Shown here piece after piece: positions 34,164-45,650 of a stretch of 64,000 nt of DNA. The stretch covers positions 558,001-622,000 of the forward strand of contig NZ_CP150291.1 of NCBI RefSeq assembly GCF_038051985.1, given 5' to 3'. Below the pieces are notes generated by a model, which was not told where the DNA came from, made no database searches, and worked only from the letters and a program-made list of their open reading frames with translations. Origin of the DNA: Solibacillus sp. FSL H8-0523. GTDB taxonomy: Bacteria > Bacillota > Bacilli > Bacillales_A > Planococcaceae. Each line of letters begins with the position of its first letter. Position 1 is the first letter of the stretch. The position numbers were made by a program, and so were the translations under genes.

Positions 34164-34730
34164 ATGAACATCCCACAAATTCAAATTTCAACAACTGACA
34201 TCAAAATGGATTACAACATTACAAAGCCGTTTCAACGCATTCAGCAACCGAAAGCAACATTGAATATTTCACAGCCGGCTGCAACACTTGAAATCAATAC
34301 AACGAATGCTAGGCTCGACATTAATATGGATCAAATGTGGCGTGATTTAGGGCTTAAGCCAACTGGTGAAATGATTAAAGAATATGCACAAATGGGCCGA
34401 CAAGAATCACTAAGTGGTATTTCGCGTCGCGTTAGTGAAGGTAATCAAATGATGCGCAACGCCGGAAAAGACATGGGGCGTTCAACAATCCAAAATATCG
34501 CCAAGCAAAACCATGGACCAAAGCGCGCGGGTCCCTATAATATTAAGTTCATCCCATCAATTGGCTCGGTGGATGTAAACATTACACCAGGGACAACAGA
34601 TGTGAACATTACACGAAATGCGCCAAAAATTGACGTTCAAGTGAACAAGCCGCAAATGGACTTCACTTACGGTAAGGTAAGTGGCAAAATGGTGGTAAGG
34701 CCAGATGTACAGATTGATGTAAGAGGCTAA
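34164..34730 (+). CDS. yviE: YviE-like protein (DUF6470 family)
   Basis: A 188-residue protein of the family found between flgL and fliW in bacilli. It is rich in short beta-like repeats: IQISTTDIKMDYNI, ATLNISQPAATLEINT, ARLDINM at the N-terminus and VDVNITPGTTDVNIT, KIDVQVNKPQMDF near the C-terminus. The centre is helical (LGLKPTGEMIKEYAQMGRQ). No signal peptide. The function is unknown; the gene position alone suggests a flagellar role. The RBS is AAAAAGGGGGG. fliW follows after 14 bases, so yviE, fliW and csrA are co-transcribed. Confidence 0.85.
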   Translation: MNIPQIQISTTDIKMDYNITKPFQRIQQPKATLNISQPAATLEINTTNARLDINMDQMWRDLGLKPTGEMIKEYAQMGRQESLSGISRRVSEGNQMMRNAGKDMGRSTIQNIAKQNHGPKRAGPYNIKFIPSIGSVDVNITPGTTDVNITRNAPKIDVQVNKPQMDFTYGKVSGKMVVRPDVQIDVRG

Positions 34731-34744
34731 AAGGAGCGAATTAC

Positions 34745-35188
34745 ATGAACATTGAAACAAAATTTTTAGGTGAAGTAGAAATTCAAGAAGAGAACATTAT
34801 TACCTTTGAAAACGGATTACCTGGTTTCCCAGAAAATAAATCGTTTATCCTTTTAGGCTTAGATGCCGATTTACCGATTGCGTTATTACAATCGACAGAA
34901 GAAGCGCAGCTAGGCTTTGTGGTTGCCTACCCATTTGCGTTTAAAAAAGATTATGCATTTGACTTAAGTGAAGAAGACAAAACCGAGTTAAAGCTAAGCG
35001 ATGAAAAAGATGTCGCGGTGTATACGATACTCACATTAAAAGAAAATTTCCCGGATTCAACGATGAACTTATTAGCACCCATCATCATTAATACAAAAGA
35101 ACAGCTAGGCAAACAGATTGTCTTACATGATAGCGGACAATATTCACTACGCTACCCAGTAGGGATTGCTGAAGGAAGTGTGAAATAA
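34745..35188 (+). CDS. fliW: Flagellar assembly factor FliW
   Basis: A 147-residue cytosolic protein that binds flagellin and CsrA in turn. When free flagellin falls after hook completion, FliW sequesters CsrA and lets hag be translated. The family pattern is clear: FLGEVEIQEENIITFENGLPGFPENKSFILL, LQSTEEAQLGFVVAYPF, NLLAPIIINTKEQLGKQIVLHDSGYSLRYPV-like. RBS AAAAGGAG. csrA starts on the base after the stop codon, so the two are tightly coupled. Confidence 0.95.
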   Translation: MNIETKFLGEVEIQEENIITFENGLPGFPENKSFILLGLDADLPIALLQSTEEAQLGFVVAYPFAFKKDYAFDLSEEDKTELKLSDEKDVAVYTILTLKENFPDSTMNLLAPIIINTKEQLGKQIVLHDSGQYSLRYPVGIAEGSVK

Positions 35189-35410
35189 ATGCTCGTACTG
35201 TCTCGAAAAAAAGGCGAGTCGATTATGATTGGCGACCACATCGAGTTGAAGGTGATTGCCGTAGAAGGCGATCAAGTCAAGCTCGGTATCGTGGCACCAA
35301 AATCGGTCAAGGTTCACCGTCATGAAGTATTTGAATCCATTATGCAACAAAATAAAGAGGCATTAGATGCTGTCCCAGATTTTGTGAAAAATTTAAAGTT
35401 AAAAAAATAG
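35189..35410 (+). CDS. csrA: Translational regulator CsrA
   Basis: A 73-residue RNA-binding protein: MLVLSRKKGESIMIGDHIELKVIAVEGDQVKLGIVAPKSVKVHRHEVFESI, the complete CsrA domain. It represses hag translation by binding GGA motifs in the leader. Such motifs are visible 1.2 kb downstream at 36639-36680. FliW, the antagonist, is encoded immediately upstream with no gap. A terminator follows. Confidence 0.96.
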   Translation: MLVLSRKKGESIMIGDHIELKVIAVEGDQVKLGIVAPKSVKVHRHEVFESIMQQNKEALDAVPDFVKNLKLKK

Positions 35411-35413
35411 CAG

Positions 35414-35456
35414 AAAAAGCACTAGTCAAAGTGAAAATGGACTGGTGCTTTTGTTT
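35414..35456 (+). terminator. Rho-independent terminator of yviE-fliW-csrA
   Basis: AAAGCACTAGTC and GACTGGTGCTTT form a 12-bp stem (one wobble) with a T-rich tail. Confidence 0.8.
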
Positions 35457-35573
35457 GGTTAATGGTAGTTTTAAATACATATATTAACGGGAAATTTTAT
35501 GGTTAAAAATAACTTTTAAGAAAAATGCCGATAAGGTAAGAAAGCTTAAAAATAAATTGAACATAAAGGTATG

Positions 35574-36129
35574 ATGCAAATGGTCGGTTTTTTAAAAAAA
35601 TTATTTTCTTCGAAACCCATTCCCCCTGAGCAGCAATACGACGAGCGCGGCTTCAATCTATACGGGGAATCATAAAAACGGCACCAAATATGATGATTAC
35701 GGTTATGATGTCCGCGGATTTGGTGAAAATGGCAAAATGCGCAATCGTAACTTTTATGATGCAAATGGCTTTGACGCAAAGGGCATCCATTTGACCGGGA
35801 AAAAGTATATCGGCGGCTACGATTGCTTCGGCTATGATGCAATCGGCTATAATCGTGACGGCTGGAACCGAGAGGGCTACTACAAGGACGGTTATAACAA
35901 AGCAGGCTATGATGTAGACGGCTTCAATTTTAGTGGCCTTGACCAAGAAGGCTATGACCAAGACGGTTTCGATAAAAAGGGCTGGGACCGAGAAGGCTTT
36001 AATAAAGAAGACTTCGATAAAAACGGCTACAACCGAGACGGGAAAACGCACGATGGCTACAACGAAAAAGGTTATAATGCGGAAGGCTACGACCGAGAAG
36101 GTTACAACAGAAAAGGCTATAAATGTTGA
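35574..36129 (+). pseudogene. Frameshifted gene of G-[YFW]-[DN]-x-x pentapeptide repeats
   Basis: The frame opens with MQMVGFLKKLFSSKPIPPEQQYDERGFNLYG (an AAAGG RBS is just upstream) and stops at 35675. The same protein continues in the next frame as NGTKYDDYGYDVRGFGENGK. Removing one G from the GGGG run at 35664-35667 joins them. The continuation contains 21 successive five-residue units (GYDCF, GYDAI, GYNRD, GWNRE ...) and ends GYKC at 36129. There is no signal peptide. This is not the A(D/N)Lxx pentapeptide family, and I do not know a function. At the 3' end it runs directly into a flagellin C-terminal fragment in another frame. Confidence 0.7.
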
Positions 36130-36544
36130 CACAACGGAAGCACCGATGCCTGACAATATTACCTTCCATATTGGTGCAAACAGTGGCCAAAATATTCAAG
36201 TAGAGTTACCTAAAATTTCAACTAAAAATCTAGGCTTAACAGGCATCAGCATTGCTACTCAAGAAACGGCGGATAAGGCAATCGAAAAATTCGATAAAGC
36301 AATCGCCCTGATTTCAGACGATCGCTCACGCCTGGGTGCAGTACAAAACCGCCTCGAGCACACAATTAACAACCTAGGCGCAACATCAGAAAACCTAACA
36401 GCCGCAGAATCACGCATTCGCGATACAGATATGGCCGCTGAAATGATGAACTTCACAAAGCAAAACATCTTAATGCAAGCAGCGCAATCAATGCTTGCAC
36501 AGGCAAATCAGCAGCCACAAGGTGTATTACAGCTACTAGGCTAA
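36122..36544 (+). pseudogene. Flagellin C-terminal fragment (hag remnant)
   Basis: About 140 codons encode [19 protein letters not shown] followed by a complete flagellin C-terminal D1/D0, ending [12 protein letters not shown] and almost identical in protein to the end of hag. Codon choice differs clearly from hag (for example CTCGAG versus TTAGAA at the same residues), so it is not a recent copy. There is no N-terminal half, start codon or RBS. The 5' side is fused out of frame to the pentapeptide-repeat relic. It is either a deletion relic of a second flagellin that had repeats in its variable region, or a fusion by recombination. Confidence 0.8.
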
Positions 36545-36574
36545 AAAATATTTAAAAATATTTTTAAAAACTAT

Positions 36575-36600
36575 TAAACATTTAAAACCTGTAACGATAT
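36575..36600 (+). promoter_or_regulatory. Sigma-D promoter of hag
   Basis: TAAA (36575-36578), 14 bp, then AACGATAT (36593-36600), against GCCGATAT: six of eight -10 positions match. It gives a leader of about 75-80 nt. Confidence 0.65.
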
Positions 36601-36617
36601 ATAGAGTGTAAGGCAGA

Positions 36618-36680
36618 GGGAAACCAAAGCTGAGCTTTCCCACAAGGATGTGGGTCACAAAAACAATTCAAGGAGGAATT
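36618..36680 (+). promoter_or_regulatory. CsrA-binding hag leader
   Basis: CCCAC-AAGGAT-GTGGG (36639-36654) presents ACAAGGATGT in a hairpin, an almost ideal CsrA site. The second site is the Shine-Dalgarno region CAAGGAGGAAT (36669-36679). GGGAAA (36618-36623) can pair with TTTCCC (36636-36641), in competition with the CsrA hairpin. The two-site layout is that of Bacillus subtilis hag. Confidence 0.75.
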
Positions 36681-36684
36681 CCAC

Positions 36685-37962
36685 ATGAGAATTCAACATA
36701 ACATTTCGGCTTTAAACACACACCGTAACCTTGGTTTCAACAACGCGCAAGCGTCTAAAAACCTAGAAAAATTATCTTCAGGTTACAAAATCAACCGTGC
36801 TGGCGATGACGCTGCAGGTTTAGCAATCTCTGAAAAAATGCGTGGACAAATCCGTGGTTTAGACATGGCTACGAAAAACGCTAACGACTCAATCTCTCTT
36901 ATCCAAACAGCTGAGGGTGCATTAAACGAGTCTCACTCAATCTTACAACGTATGCGTGAGTTAGCAGTACAATCTGCAAACGACACAAACGTTGCAGAAG
37001 ACCGTAACGCGTTAAACAAAGAAATCACACAATTAAAAGAAGAATTAACTCGTATCTCTACAGACACTGAGTTCAATACTCAAAAATTATTAAACGGTGA
37101 TTTCCAAGATCGCGTATTCCACATCGGTGCAAACGAGAAACAAAACATCGAGTTATCAATCAGCAACGTATCTGCTAAAGCTCTTGATATTCAAGGGGAT
37201 AAAGAAGGTACAGTTAAAAATACTGATGTTTATGATACTCTTAAAGTAAGTGTAAAAGCAGAGTCAGTTGGAGCGGCAGTTGTTGAATTAGAAGCTAAAT
37301 GGCAAGCATCTGCAGGTACAAAAGTAGCTGGTTATTATGTTGCTAACGCTACAGTAGCGGTATTAGCATCTGCTAAACCTTTAACTGTTGGTGCAACACC
37401 TGGTACAATGACTATTACTACTGTTACTACACGTATTGCTGCAGGTACAGTTGCGGGTCTTTACTCAACAGCTGGCGATGTCGATAAAGAAGGCGTACTA
37501 TCAGAAATGACTGTTGATGGTGCTGTAGCAACTTTCAAAGAAGCAGTTAAAGATGCAGATGGTAAAACTACACAAGCTGCGGGTTATTACAAAGCTGATG
37601 GTACTTCAGCGTTTGCTGCTGATGAAGCATTTGAAAACGGTGCTAAAGTTGATGTTGAAGGAATTAGCCTATTAACTCAAAAAGGTGCTGACTCAGCAAT
37701 CGTTGATATCGATGCAGCAATCAAAAAAGTATCTGATACACGTTCTAACTTAGGTGCAGTTCAAAACCGTTTAGAACACACAATTAACAACTTAGGTGCA
37801 ACTTCTGAAAACTTAACAGCTGCTGAATCACGTATCCGTGATACAGATATGGCTGCTGAAATGATGTCATTCACGAAGAACAACATCTTAATGCAAGCTG
37901 CACAATCAATGTTAGCGCAAGCTAACCAACAACCACAAGGCGTATTACAATTATTAGGTTAA
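36685..37962 (+). CDS. hag: Flagellin
   Basis: A 425-residue filament protein. N-terminal D0/D1 (1-~170): [60 protein letters not shown]-terminal D1/D0 (~330-425), ending [20 protein letters not shown]. The centre (about 175-330) is a variable Ala/Thr/Val-rich domain, longer than Bacillus subtilis Hag (304 residues), with many Ser/Thr that could be glycosylation sites. The gene uses a narrow set of codons, as expected for a highly expressed gene. Expression is set by a sigma-D promoter and a CsrA-bound leader. The Maf/pseudaminic acid genes follow directly. Confidence 0.97.
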   Translation: MRIQHNISALNTHRNLGFNNAQASKNLEKLSSGYKINRAGDDAAGLAISEKMRGQIRGLDMATKNANDSISLIQTAEGALNESHSILQRMRELAVQSANDTNVAEDRNALNKEITQLKEELTRISTDTEFNTQKLLNGDFQDRVFHIGANEKQNIELSISNVSAKALDIQGDKEGTVKNTDVYDTLKVSVKAESVGAAVVELEAKWQASAGTKVAGYYVANATVAVLASAKPLTVGATPGTMTITTVTTRIAAGTVAGLYSTAGDVDKEGVLSEMTVDGAVATFKEAVKDADGKTTQAAGYYKADGTSAFAADEAFENGAKVDVEGISLLTQKGADSAIVDIDAAIKKVSDTRSNLGAVQNRLEHTINNLGATSENLTAAESRIRDTDMAAEMMSFTKNNILMQAAQSMLAQANQQPQGVLQLLG

Positions 37963-37979
37963 TTTGTAAGAAGCTTTTA

Positions 37980-38022
37980 AAAAAAGCGTTTGGGAATTTA
38001 TTTTCCCAAACGCTTTTCTTTA
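37980..38022 (+). terminator. Rho-independent terminator of hag
   Basis: AAAAAGCGTTTGGGAA and TTCCCAAACGCTTTT form a long stem followed by CTTT. It may be partly read through into the glycosylation genes. Confidence 0.85.
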
Positions 38023-38087
38023 GTTTTGAAATAAATTGTCGATATAGATGTTAGTTAATGAAATTTGAAGTAAGGGACAGATGAAAT

Positions 38088-40867
<2,780 letters not shown>

Positions 40868-40906
40868 CTAAGCTACATTTCTTTTTATCATGTGGAGGTA
40901 GTAATA

Positions 40907-41641
40907 ATGAAGATTATTGCAATTATTCAGGCGAGAATGGGATCAACAAGATTACCAGGGAAAATTTTAAAAAAAGTTAATGGCAAACCGTTGTTACAAT
41001 ATCAAATTGAAAGATTAAGAGACTGTGAAGAGTTAGATGAAGTTATAATAGCTACCACCGAGTTATCAAAAGATAATTTAGTAGCTGATTTTTGTAAAGA
41101 AAACAATATAATTTGTTTTAGAGGTTCAGAACAAGATGTTTTGTCTAGATATTTTTTAGCAGCTAAACAATATAAAGCAGATGTTGTTGTAAGAATAACA
41201 TCAGATTGCCCACTAATTGATCCAGAAATCGTAGACAAAGTAATAAAATATTATAAGGATAATAATTTTGATTATGTCTCGAATGTTTTAGAAAGAACAT
41301 TCCCTCGAGGACTAGATACAGAGGTTTTTTCATTTACAAGTTTAGAGAAAGTATACATTGAAGCAAAAACTGCAGATGAAAGAGAACATGTAACTTTATA
41401 TTATTATAATAAAGAAAACGAGTTTACCAAAGGTAATGTGAAAAACGATAGAGATTTACATAATTACAGATTGACTGTAGATACGGAGGAGGATTTCACA
41501 TTGATAGAAAAAATTTTAAGTACGTTATTTGTAGGAAACCCTAAATTTAGATTAATGGACATTATAACTTTAATGGAAAAAAATCCTTCTTGGTATGGTA
41601 TTAATGCTCACATCGAACAAAAAAAGGTTTTAGGCGAATAA
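40907..41641 (+). CDS. SpsF/PseF-type cytidylyltransferase
   Basis: A 244-residue nucleotidyltransferase. MKIIAIIQARMGSTRLPGKILKKVNGKPLL is the SpsF-type signature loop that binds CTP, and VRITSDCPLIDPE carries the metal-binding Asp. In this cluster it most likely activates pseudaminic acid to CMP-Pse, the PseF step. It begins at the ATG at 40907, preceded by TGGAGGT; an upstream frame start at 40892 overlaps the RBS. pseG starts on the base after its stop. The sequence is AT-rich. Confidence 0.85.
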   Translation: MKIIAIIQARMGSTRLPGKILKKVNGKPLLQYQIERLRDCEELDEVIIATTELSKDNLVADFCKENNIICFRGSEQDVLSRYFLAAKQYKADVVVRITSDCPLIDPEIVDKVIKYYKDNNFDYVSNVLERTFPRGLDTEVFSFTSLEKVYIEAKTADEREHVTLYYYNKENEFTKGNVKNDRDLHNYRLTVDTEEDFTLIEKILSTLFVGNPKFRLMDIITLMEKNPSWYGINAHIEQKKVLGE

Positions 41642-42691
41642 ATGAAAGTTATTATAAGAGTAGATGCTTCAACTGAAATTGGTATTGGCCATGTCTCAAG
41701 ATGTTTAACGTTAGCCAAAAAATATCAAGAACTGGGTAACGAGGTTATGTTCATTTGCAGAGAACTTGTTGGGGATTGTAGAGAATTAATTAAAAGTCAT
41801 AAGTTTAAGGTGCTCAGTTTGCCTTTAATTGAAGAAGATATTTGGAGTTATACAACTGAAAATTGGGAGTTGGATGCTCTCCAAACTATAGAAATGATAC
41901 CTAGTCAAAAAGCTGATTTGTTAATAGTAGATCATTACTCTCTCGATGAAAAATGGCAAAAAAAATTAGCTTCGTTTGTAGATGAAATATTGGTAATTGA
42001 TGATTTGGCAGATAGACCGCATTATTGTGATTATTTAGTAGATCATAATGATTATTTAAACTTAAATGAACGATATAATAAATTAATTCCTGATTTTTGC
42101 TTGCCGTTATTAGGGCCTACTTATGCTATGTTAAGACAAGAATTTATTGTTGAAAAAGGTCGCATTAAAGAAAAAAAAGGCCCTGTTAAAAATATCTTAG
42201 TTTCATTTGGAGGAAGCGATCCAACAAATGAAACCTTAAAAGTACTTAAGGCATTAATTAGATTTAAAGGTTTAACTGTCCATGTTGTAGTTGGAAGTAG
42301 TAATCAGTATGCCAATATTATAAAAGAATGTTGTGAAAAAAATGACAATTACCATTATTACTATCAAATAAATAATATGGCTAGTTTGATAAATCAATGT
42401 GATATAGGAATTGGAGCTGGTGGTGTATCTACATGGGAAAGATGCTCCCTAGGTTTACCAAGTATAGTTGTAGCTACAGCAGAAAACCAATTAGAACTTT
42501 CCGAAAATGCAAACCAAAAGGGGATTATAAAATATTTAGGTTTAGCAGAATCTCAAACTACGAAAAGTTGGGAAGAGGAGACTGAAAAATTTATAAAAAA
42601 TGAGATTCAGCGTATTAAGATACATAAAAAAGCTCTAGAAGTGATTGATTGCTTAGGAGTAGAGCGGATTGTAGAAAAAACGTTAGTATAG
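41642..42691 (+). CDS. pseG: UDP-2,4-diacetamido-2,4,6-trideoxy-altrose hydrolase PseG
   Basis: A 349-residue GT-B-fold hydrolase that removes UDP to give the free sugar for PseI. The N-terminus IIRVDASTEIGIGHVSRCLTLA carries the catalytic His. The C-terminal nucleotide-binding segment reads ILVSFGGSDPTNETLKVL, with NMASLINQCDIGIGAGGVSTWERCSLGLPSIV. It is directly adjacent to the cytidylyltransferase (0 bases) and 13 bases from pseI, so it belongs to one operon. Confidence 0.93.
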   Translation: MKVIIRVDASTEIGIGHVSRCLTLAKKYQELGNEVMFICRELVGDCRELIKSHKFKVLSLPLIEEDIWSYTTENWELDALQTIEMIPSQKADLLIVDHYSLDEKWQKKLASFVDEILVIDDLADRPHYCDYLVDHNDYLNLNERYNKLIPDFCLPLLGPTYAMLRQEFIVEKGRIKEKKGPVKNILVSFGGSDPTNETLKVLKALIRFKGLTVHVVVGSSNQYANIIKECCEKNDNYHYYYQINNMASLINQCDIGIGAGGVSTWERCSLGLPSIVVATAENQLELSENANQKGIIKYLGLAESQTTKSWEEETEKFIKNEIQRIKIHKKALEVIDCLGVERIVEKTLV

Positions 42692-42704
42692 GGGAGATTA
42701 TTAC

Positions 42705-43763
42705 ATGGTTAAAATAGGGAATAGGGAAATTGATATTAATAATGAACCTTACATTGTGGCAGAGGTAGGTATTAATCATAACGGAGACTTAAATAAAGCA
42801 TTTGAGATGATTAAAGTTGCTAAAAAATCAGGTGTTGATGCAGTTAAATTTCAAACATTCAAAGCTGAAGAATTTGTTAACGATAGTACACAAATGTTTT
42901 CATATAAATCACAAGGTCAAGAAATTACTGAACCTATGTTAGATATGTTTAAACGATATGAATTTACAAAAGAAGAGTGGCAATCGATAAAAAGTAAGTG
43001 TGATGAATTAGGCATCACATTTTTATCAACTCCACAAAATGAATCAGATTTAGAACTATTGATGCAAATCGGGATAGATGCAATAAAAGTTGGTTCGGAT
43101 GATTTTACGAATTTACCTTTGTTGAAGAGTTACGCAAAAATAGGTTTACCATTAATTATTTCATGCGGAATGGCCGATATGGCAGAAGTATATGAGACGC
43201 TTAATACATTAGATGCGTTTAATGGGGAGTCTGTAATTTTACTATTGTGTACGTCTCAATATCCAACCCCAGTAGAGGATGTAAATTTAAACAAATTAAA
43301 AACTTTAGCATCTAGTTTTCCTAATATTACATTAGGCTTTTCTGACCATACACAAGGTTTTTTAGCTTCATCTTTAGCGATAACATACGGAGCTAGATTT
43401 TTTGAAAAACATTTCACATTAGATAATGATTTACCAGGCCCGGATCATTGGTTTTCTGAAAATCCGGCTAGTTTAGAAGAGTGGGTTAATGCGATTAGGA
43501 TGTCTTATAAAATGTTAGGAGATTCAATTATTAGACCTACAAAAGCAGAAGAACAAATGAAAATAATTGCAAGGAGACATATAGTAGCCTTAAATGATAT
43601 TAATGAAGGAGAAGAATTGAATTCTAGTAATTTAGTTTTGAGAAGAACTGGAGAACCAGGGTTAGTACCCAAGTTTTATGAAGAGATACAGGGTTCTAAG
43701 GCATTGAAAAATATAAGTAAAGGTGAAATGATTAGACTGGGGGATTTTTATGTTGGAAAGTAA
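42705..43763 (+). CDS. pseI: Pseudaminic acid synthase PseI
   Basis: A 352-residue NeuB-family aldolase-type synthase condensing 2,4-diacetamido-altrose with phosphoenolpyruvate. The TIM-barrel part has PYIVAEVGINHNGDLNKA, VDAVKFQTF, TPQNESDLELL, KVGSDDFTNLPLL and FSDHTQG. The C-terminal antifreeze-like (SAF) domain begins near residue 295 (RRHIVALNDINEGE). Its last 14 bases overlap the next gene, showing translational coupling. Confidence 0.94.
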   Translation: MVKIGNREIDINNEPYIVAEVGINHNGDLNKAFEMIKVAKKSGVDAVKFQTFKAEEFVNDSTQMFSYKSQGQEITEPMLDMFKRYEFTKEEWQSIKSKCDELGITFLSTPQNESDLELLMQIGIDAIKVGSDDFTNLPLLKSYAKIGLPLIISCGMADMAEVYETLNTLDAFNGESVILLLCTSQYPTPVEDVNLNKLKTLASSFPNITLGFSDHTQGFLASSLAITYGARFFEKHFTLDNDLPGPDHWFSENPASLEEWVNAIRMSYKMLGDSIIRPTKAEEQMKIIARRHIVALNDINEGEELNSSNLVLRRTGEPGLVPKFYEEIQGSKALKNISKGEMIRLGDFYVGK

Positions 43764-44184
43764 TGAATTCAGAAAAATGCTAAGCAAATCAATTAATTTT
43801 AAAGAAAATGATTTTCATCCGCTAGTATGGATTAATGGAGAGCCTGAAATCGGGGATAATGTATTTATAGGTTTTTTTTCTGAAATTAATGCAAAAGGTG
43901 CAAAGGTGATTATTGGTGATAATTGTGATATTGCCTCATTTGTTGCTATAAATTGTGCAGATTCACATAAAAAATGCATTGAAGTTTCAGATGAAATAGA
44001 TAGAAAGAATATAATTTTGGAAAATAATGTGTTTGTAGGTTCCCATTCTGTAATTAAAGGTGGAGCTAACATCGGACATCATTCAGTAATCGCGGCTGGG
44101 ACAATAGTTGAAGGTGTGGAGATTCCTCCATATTCTTTAATAATAGGGAATCCAATGGTTGTTAAAGAAGGTTACTACAAATAG
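43750..44184 (+). CDS. Left-handed beta-helix (hexapeptide) acyltransferase
   Basis: A 144-residue protein with hexapeptide repeats: INGEPEIGDNVFIGFFSEINAK, VIIGDNCDIASFVAINC, NIILENNVFVGSHSVIKGGANIGHHSVIAAGTIV. The C-terminal cap SLIIGNPMVV is typical of sugar O-/N-acetyltransferases of the WbbJ/PglD class. No GNAT-type PseH is seen in the cluster, so this may supply the N-4 acetylation of the altrosamine, or an O-acetyl decoration; both are inference. It starts within the pseI 3' end (14-base overlap), with TGGGGGA as RBS. Confidence 0.82.
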   Translation: MLESNEFRKMLSKSINFKENDFHPLVWINGEPEIGDNVFIGFFSEINAKGAKVIIGDNCDIASFVAINCADSHKKCIEVSDEIDRKNIILENNVFVGSHSVIKGGANIGHHSVIAAGTIVEGVEIPPYSLIIGNPMVVKEGYYK

Positions 44185-44229
44185 TATTCAAGAATATAAA
44201 ATGAGATTTAATTGAAAGAAGTGATTGGC

Positions 44230-44952
44230 ATGATAGTCACAGCACATCAACCTGCTTATTTACCTTGGTTAGGGCTATTTCATAAAATTGCAATAAGTGA
44301 TTACTACGTGTATTTAGACACAGTTCAATTTGAAAAAAATAGCTTTATAAATCGTAATAAATTGGTTAGCGATCAAGAAGCTATTTGGTTGACAGTCCCA
44401 GTTCATCATAAGGGACATTTTGAGACGTCAATTAGTGATATTCAGATTAATAATAATTTAAAATGGAAAAAGAAACATTGGCTATCGATTTATTATAATT
44501 ATAAATCAAGTCGATACTTTGATAAGTACAGTCCATTTATAGAGGAAGTCTATTCAAGGGAATGGGATAGCTTAGCTGACTTAAATTATGAAATGATGAA
44601 ATGGTATTTAAATGTTTTGCGTATCAATGTTCCAATTATTAGAGCTAGTGAACAATCTTTTATAGGACAAAAAAATGAACTATTGATTAATATTACAAAA
44701 CAGTTAAATAGCGATATTTTTATTTTTGGAAGTTTAGGTGAAAATTACGCAGATAGAGAATTGTTCTATCAATCCGGTATATATCCATATTTTCAAAAAT
44801 ATAATCATCCAATTTATACGCAACAAAATCAGAATTTTTTACCCTATATGAGTGTTTTAGATTTATTATTTAATGAGGGACCAGATGCATTAAATATAAT
44901 TCTAAAAGGCAATATTAGTAAAAATGAGTTATTGAAAAAAAGGAGTGATTGA
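44230..44952 (+). CDS. WbqC-like family protein
   Basis: A 240-residue protein with the WbqC family start MIVTAHQPAYLPWLGLFHKIAISDYYVYLDTVQFEKNSFINRNKL, and WLTVPVHHKG and SLADLNYEMMKWYLNVL downstream. WbqC proteins occur in O-antigen and flagellin-glycan clusters. They are suspected to act in making or attaching modified amino sugars, but the reaction is unknown. I start at the ATG at 44230, where the family homology begins, with AAGAAGTGA as a modest RBS. It shares overlapping ends with the next gene. Confidence 0.8.
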   Translation: MIVTAHQPAYLPWLGLFHKIAISDYYVYLDTVQFEKNSFINRNKLVSDQEAIWLTVPVHHKGHFETSISDIQINNNLKWKKKHWLSIYYNYKSSRYFDKYSPFIEEVYSREWDSLADLNYEMMKWYLNVLRINVPIIRASEQSFIGQKNELLINITKQLNSDIFIFGSLGENYADRELFYQSGIYPYFQKYNHPIYTQQNQNFLPYMSVLDLLFNEGPDALNIILKGNISKNELLKKRSD

Positions 44953-44954
44953 AA

Positions 44955-45650
44955 ATGGCATTTTCAAAAGAGTGGGAAGAAGTATATCAAAATCAAAATC
45001 ATTTAAGTATTTGGCCTTGGTCGGATGTAGTAAGTTATGTAAAGCGACATACTAACGCATCTGGAAGTGATTTTAAAGTATTGGAATTAGGTTGTGGAGC
45101 AGGTGCAAATATACCTTTTTTTAAGAGCTTAAATGTTGAATATCATGCGATTGATGGAAGTCCTTCAATAGTAGAAAAGTTACATACACAATTTCCAGAG
45201 TATAAAAATAATATTCAAATAGGAGATTTTACGAAACTTGATTTTGGAAAAAATAAGTATGATTTAATATTAGATAGAGCTTCAATTACACATAATACTA
45301 CCCGCGCGATTAATGAATGTTTAGCGAACGTATATAAGGCTTTGAAAAATAAGGGTACTTATATAGGAATAGATTGGTTTTCGTCAGCACATTCGGATTT
45401 CAATAAAGGTTCGCTATTAGAAAATGATTTATATACAAAAACAGGATTTACAGAAGGACAGTTTTCTGGTTTAGGAAATGTACATTTCTCTGATAAAGAT
45501 CACTTAATGAAACTATTTTCAGCTTTTGAAATAAAAGTATTGGAGCATAAAGTAAGTAATTTTGAATTACCTAAACAGCATCAGTTTGCGTCGTGGAACA
45601 TAGTTGCAACTAAAGTAGAGAATAGTCTATTAGGAGAGATTTTAGTATGA
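44955..45650 (+). CDS. Class I SAM-dependent methyltransferase, copy 1
   Basis: About 231 residues. The SAM-binding motif VLELGCGAGANIPFF (~40-54) is followed by the acidic AIDGSPSIVEKL loop, DLILDRASIT and YIGIDWFSS. It probably methylates a nucleotide- or lipid-linked sugar made by this cluster; the target is unknown. The ATG at 44955 is preceded by AAGGAGTG, while a TTG six bases earlier overlaps the preceding stop. It is about 65-70% identical by eye to the next gene, hence a tandem duplicate. Confidence 0.85.
   Translation: MAFSKEWEEVYQNQNHLSIWPWSDVVSYVKRHTNASGSDFKVLELGCGAGANIPFFKSLNVEYHAIDGSPSIVEKLHTQFPEYKNNIQIGDFTKLDFGKNKYDLILDRASITHNTTRAINECLANVYKALKNKGTYIGIDWFSSAHSDFNKGSLLENDLYTKTGFTEGQFSGLGNVHFSDKDHLMKLFSAFEIKVLEHKVSNFELPKQHQFASWNIVATKVENSLLGEILV

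Noticed and set aside
33597-34184. 195-codon minus-strand frame with a 27-residue repeat
   Set aside because: It stays open only because the 81-bp repeat is a multiple of three. It overlaps the array antisense, includes the yviE leader, and has no RBS.
35653-36156. Long hydrophobic-looking minus-strand frame opposite the repeat gene
   Set aside because: It is the antisense of Gly-Tyr-Asp codons, which yields Val/Ile-rich shadow frames; no RBS or family resemblance.
35933-36544. 203-codon frame read as one protein
   Set aside because: Its first ~60 codons are the out-of-frame shadow of the G-Y-D/N repeats. Only the flagellin part from about 36122 is meaningful.
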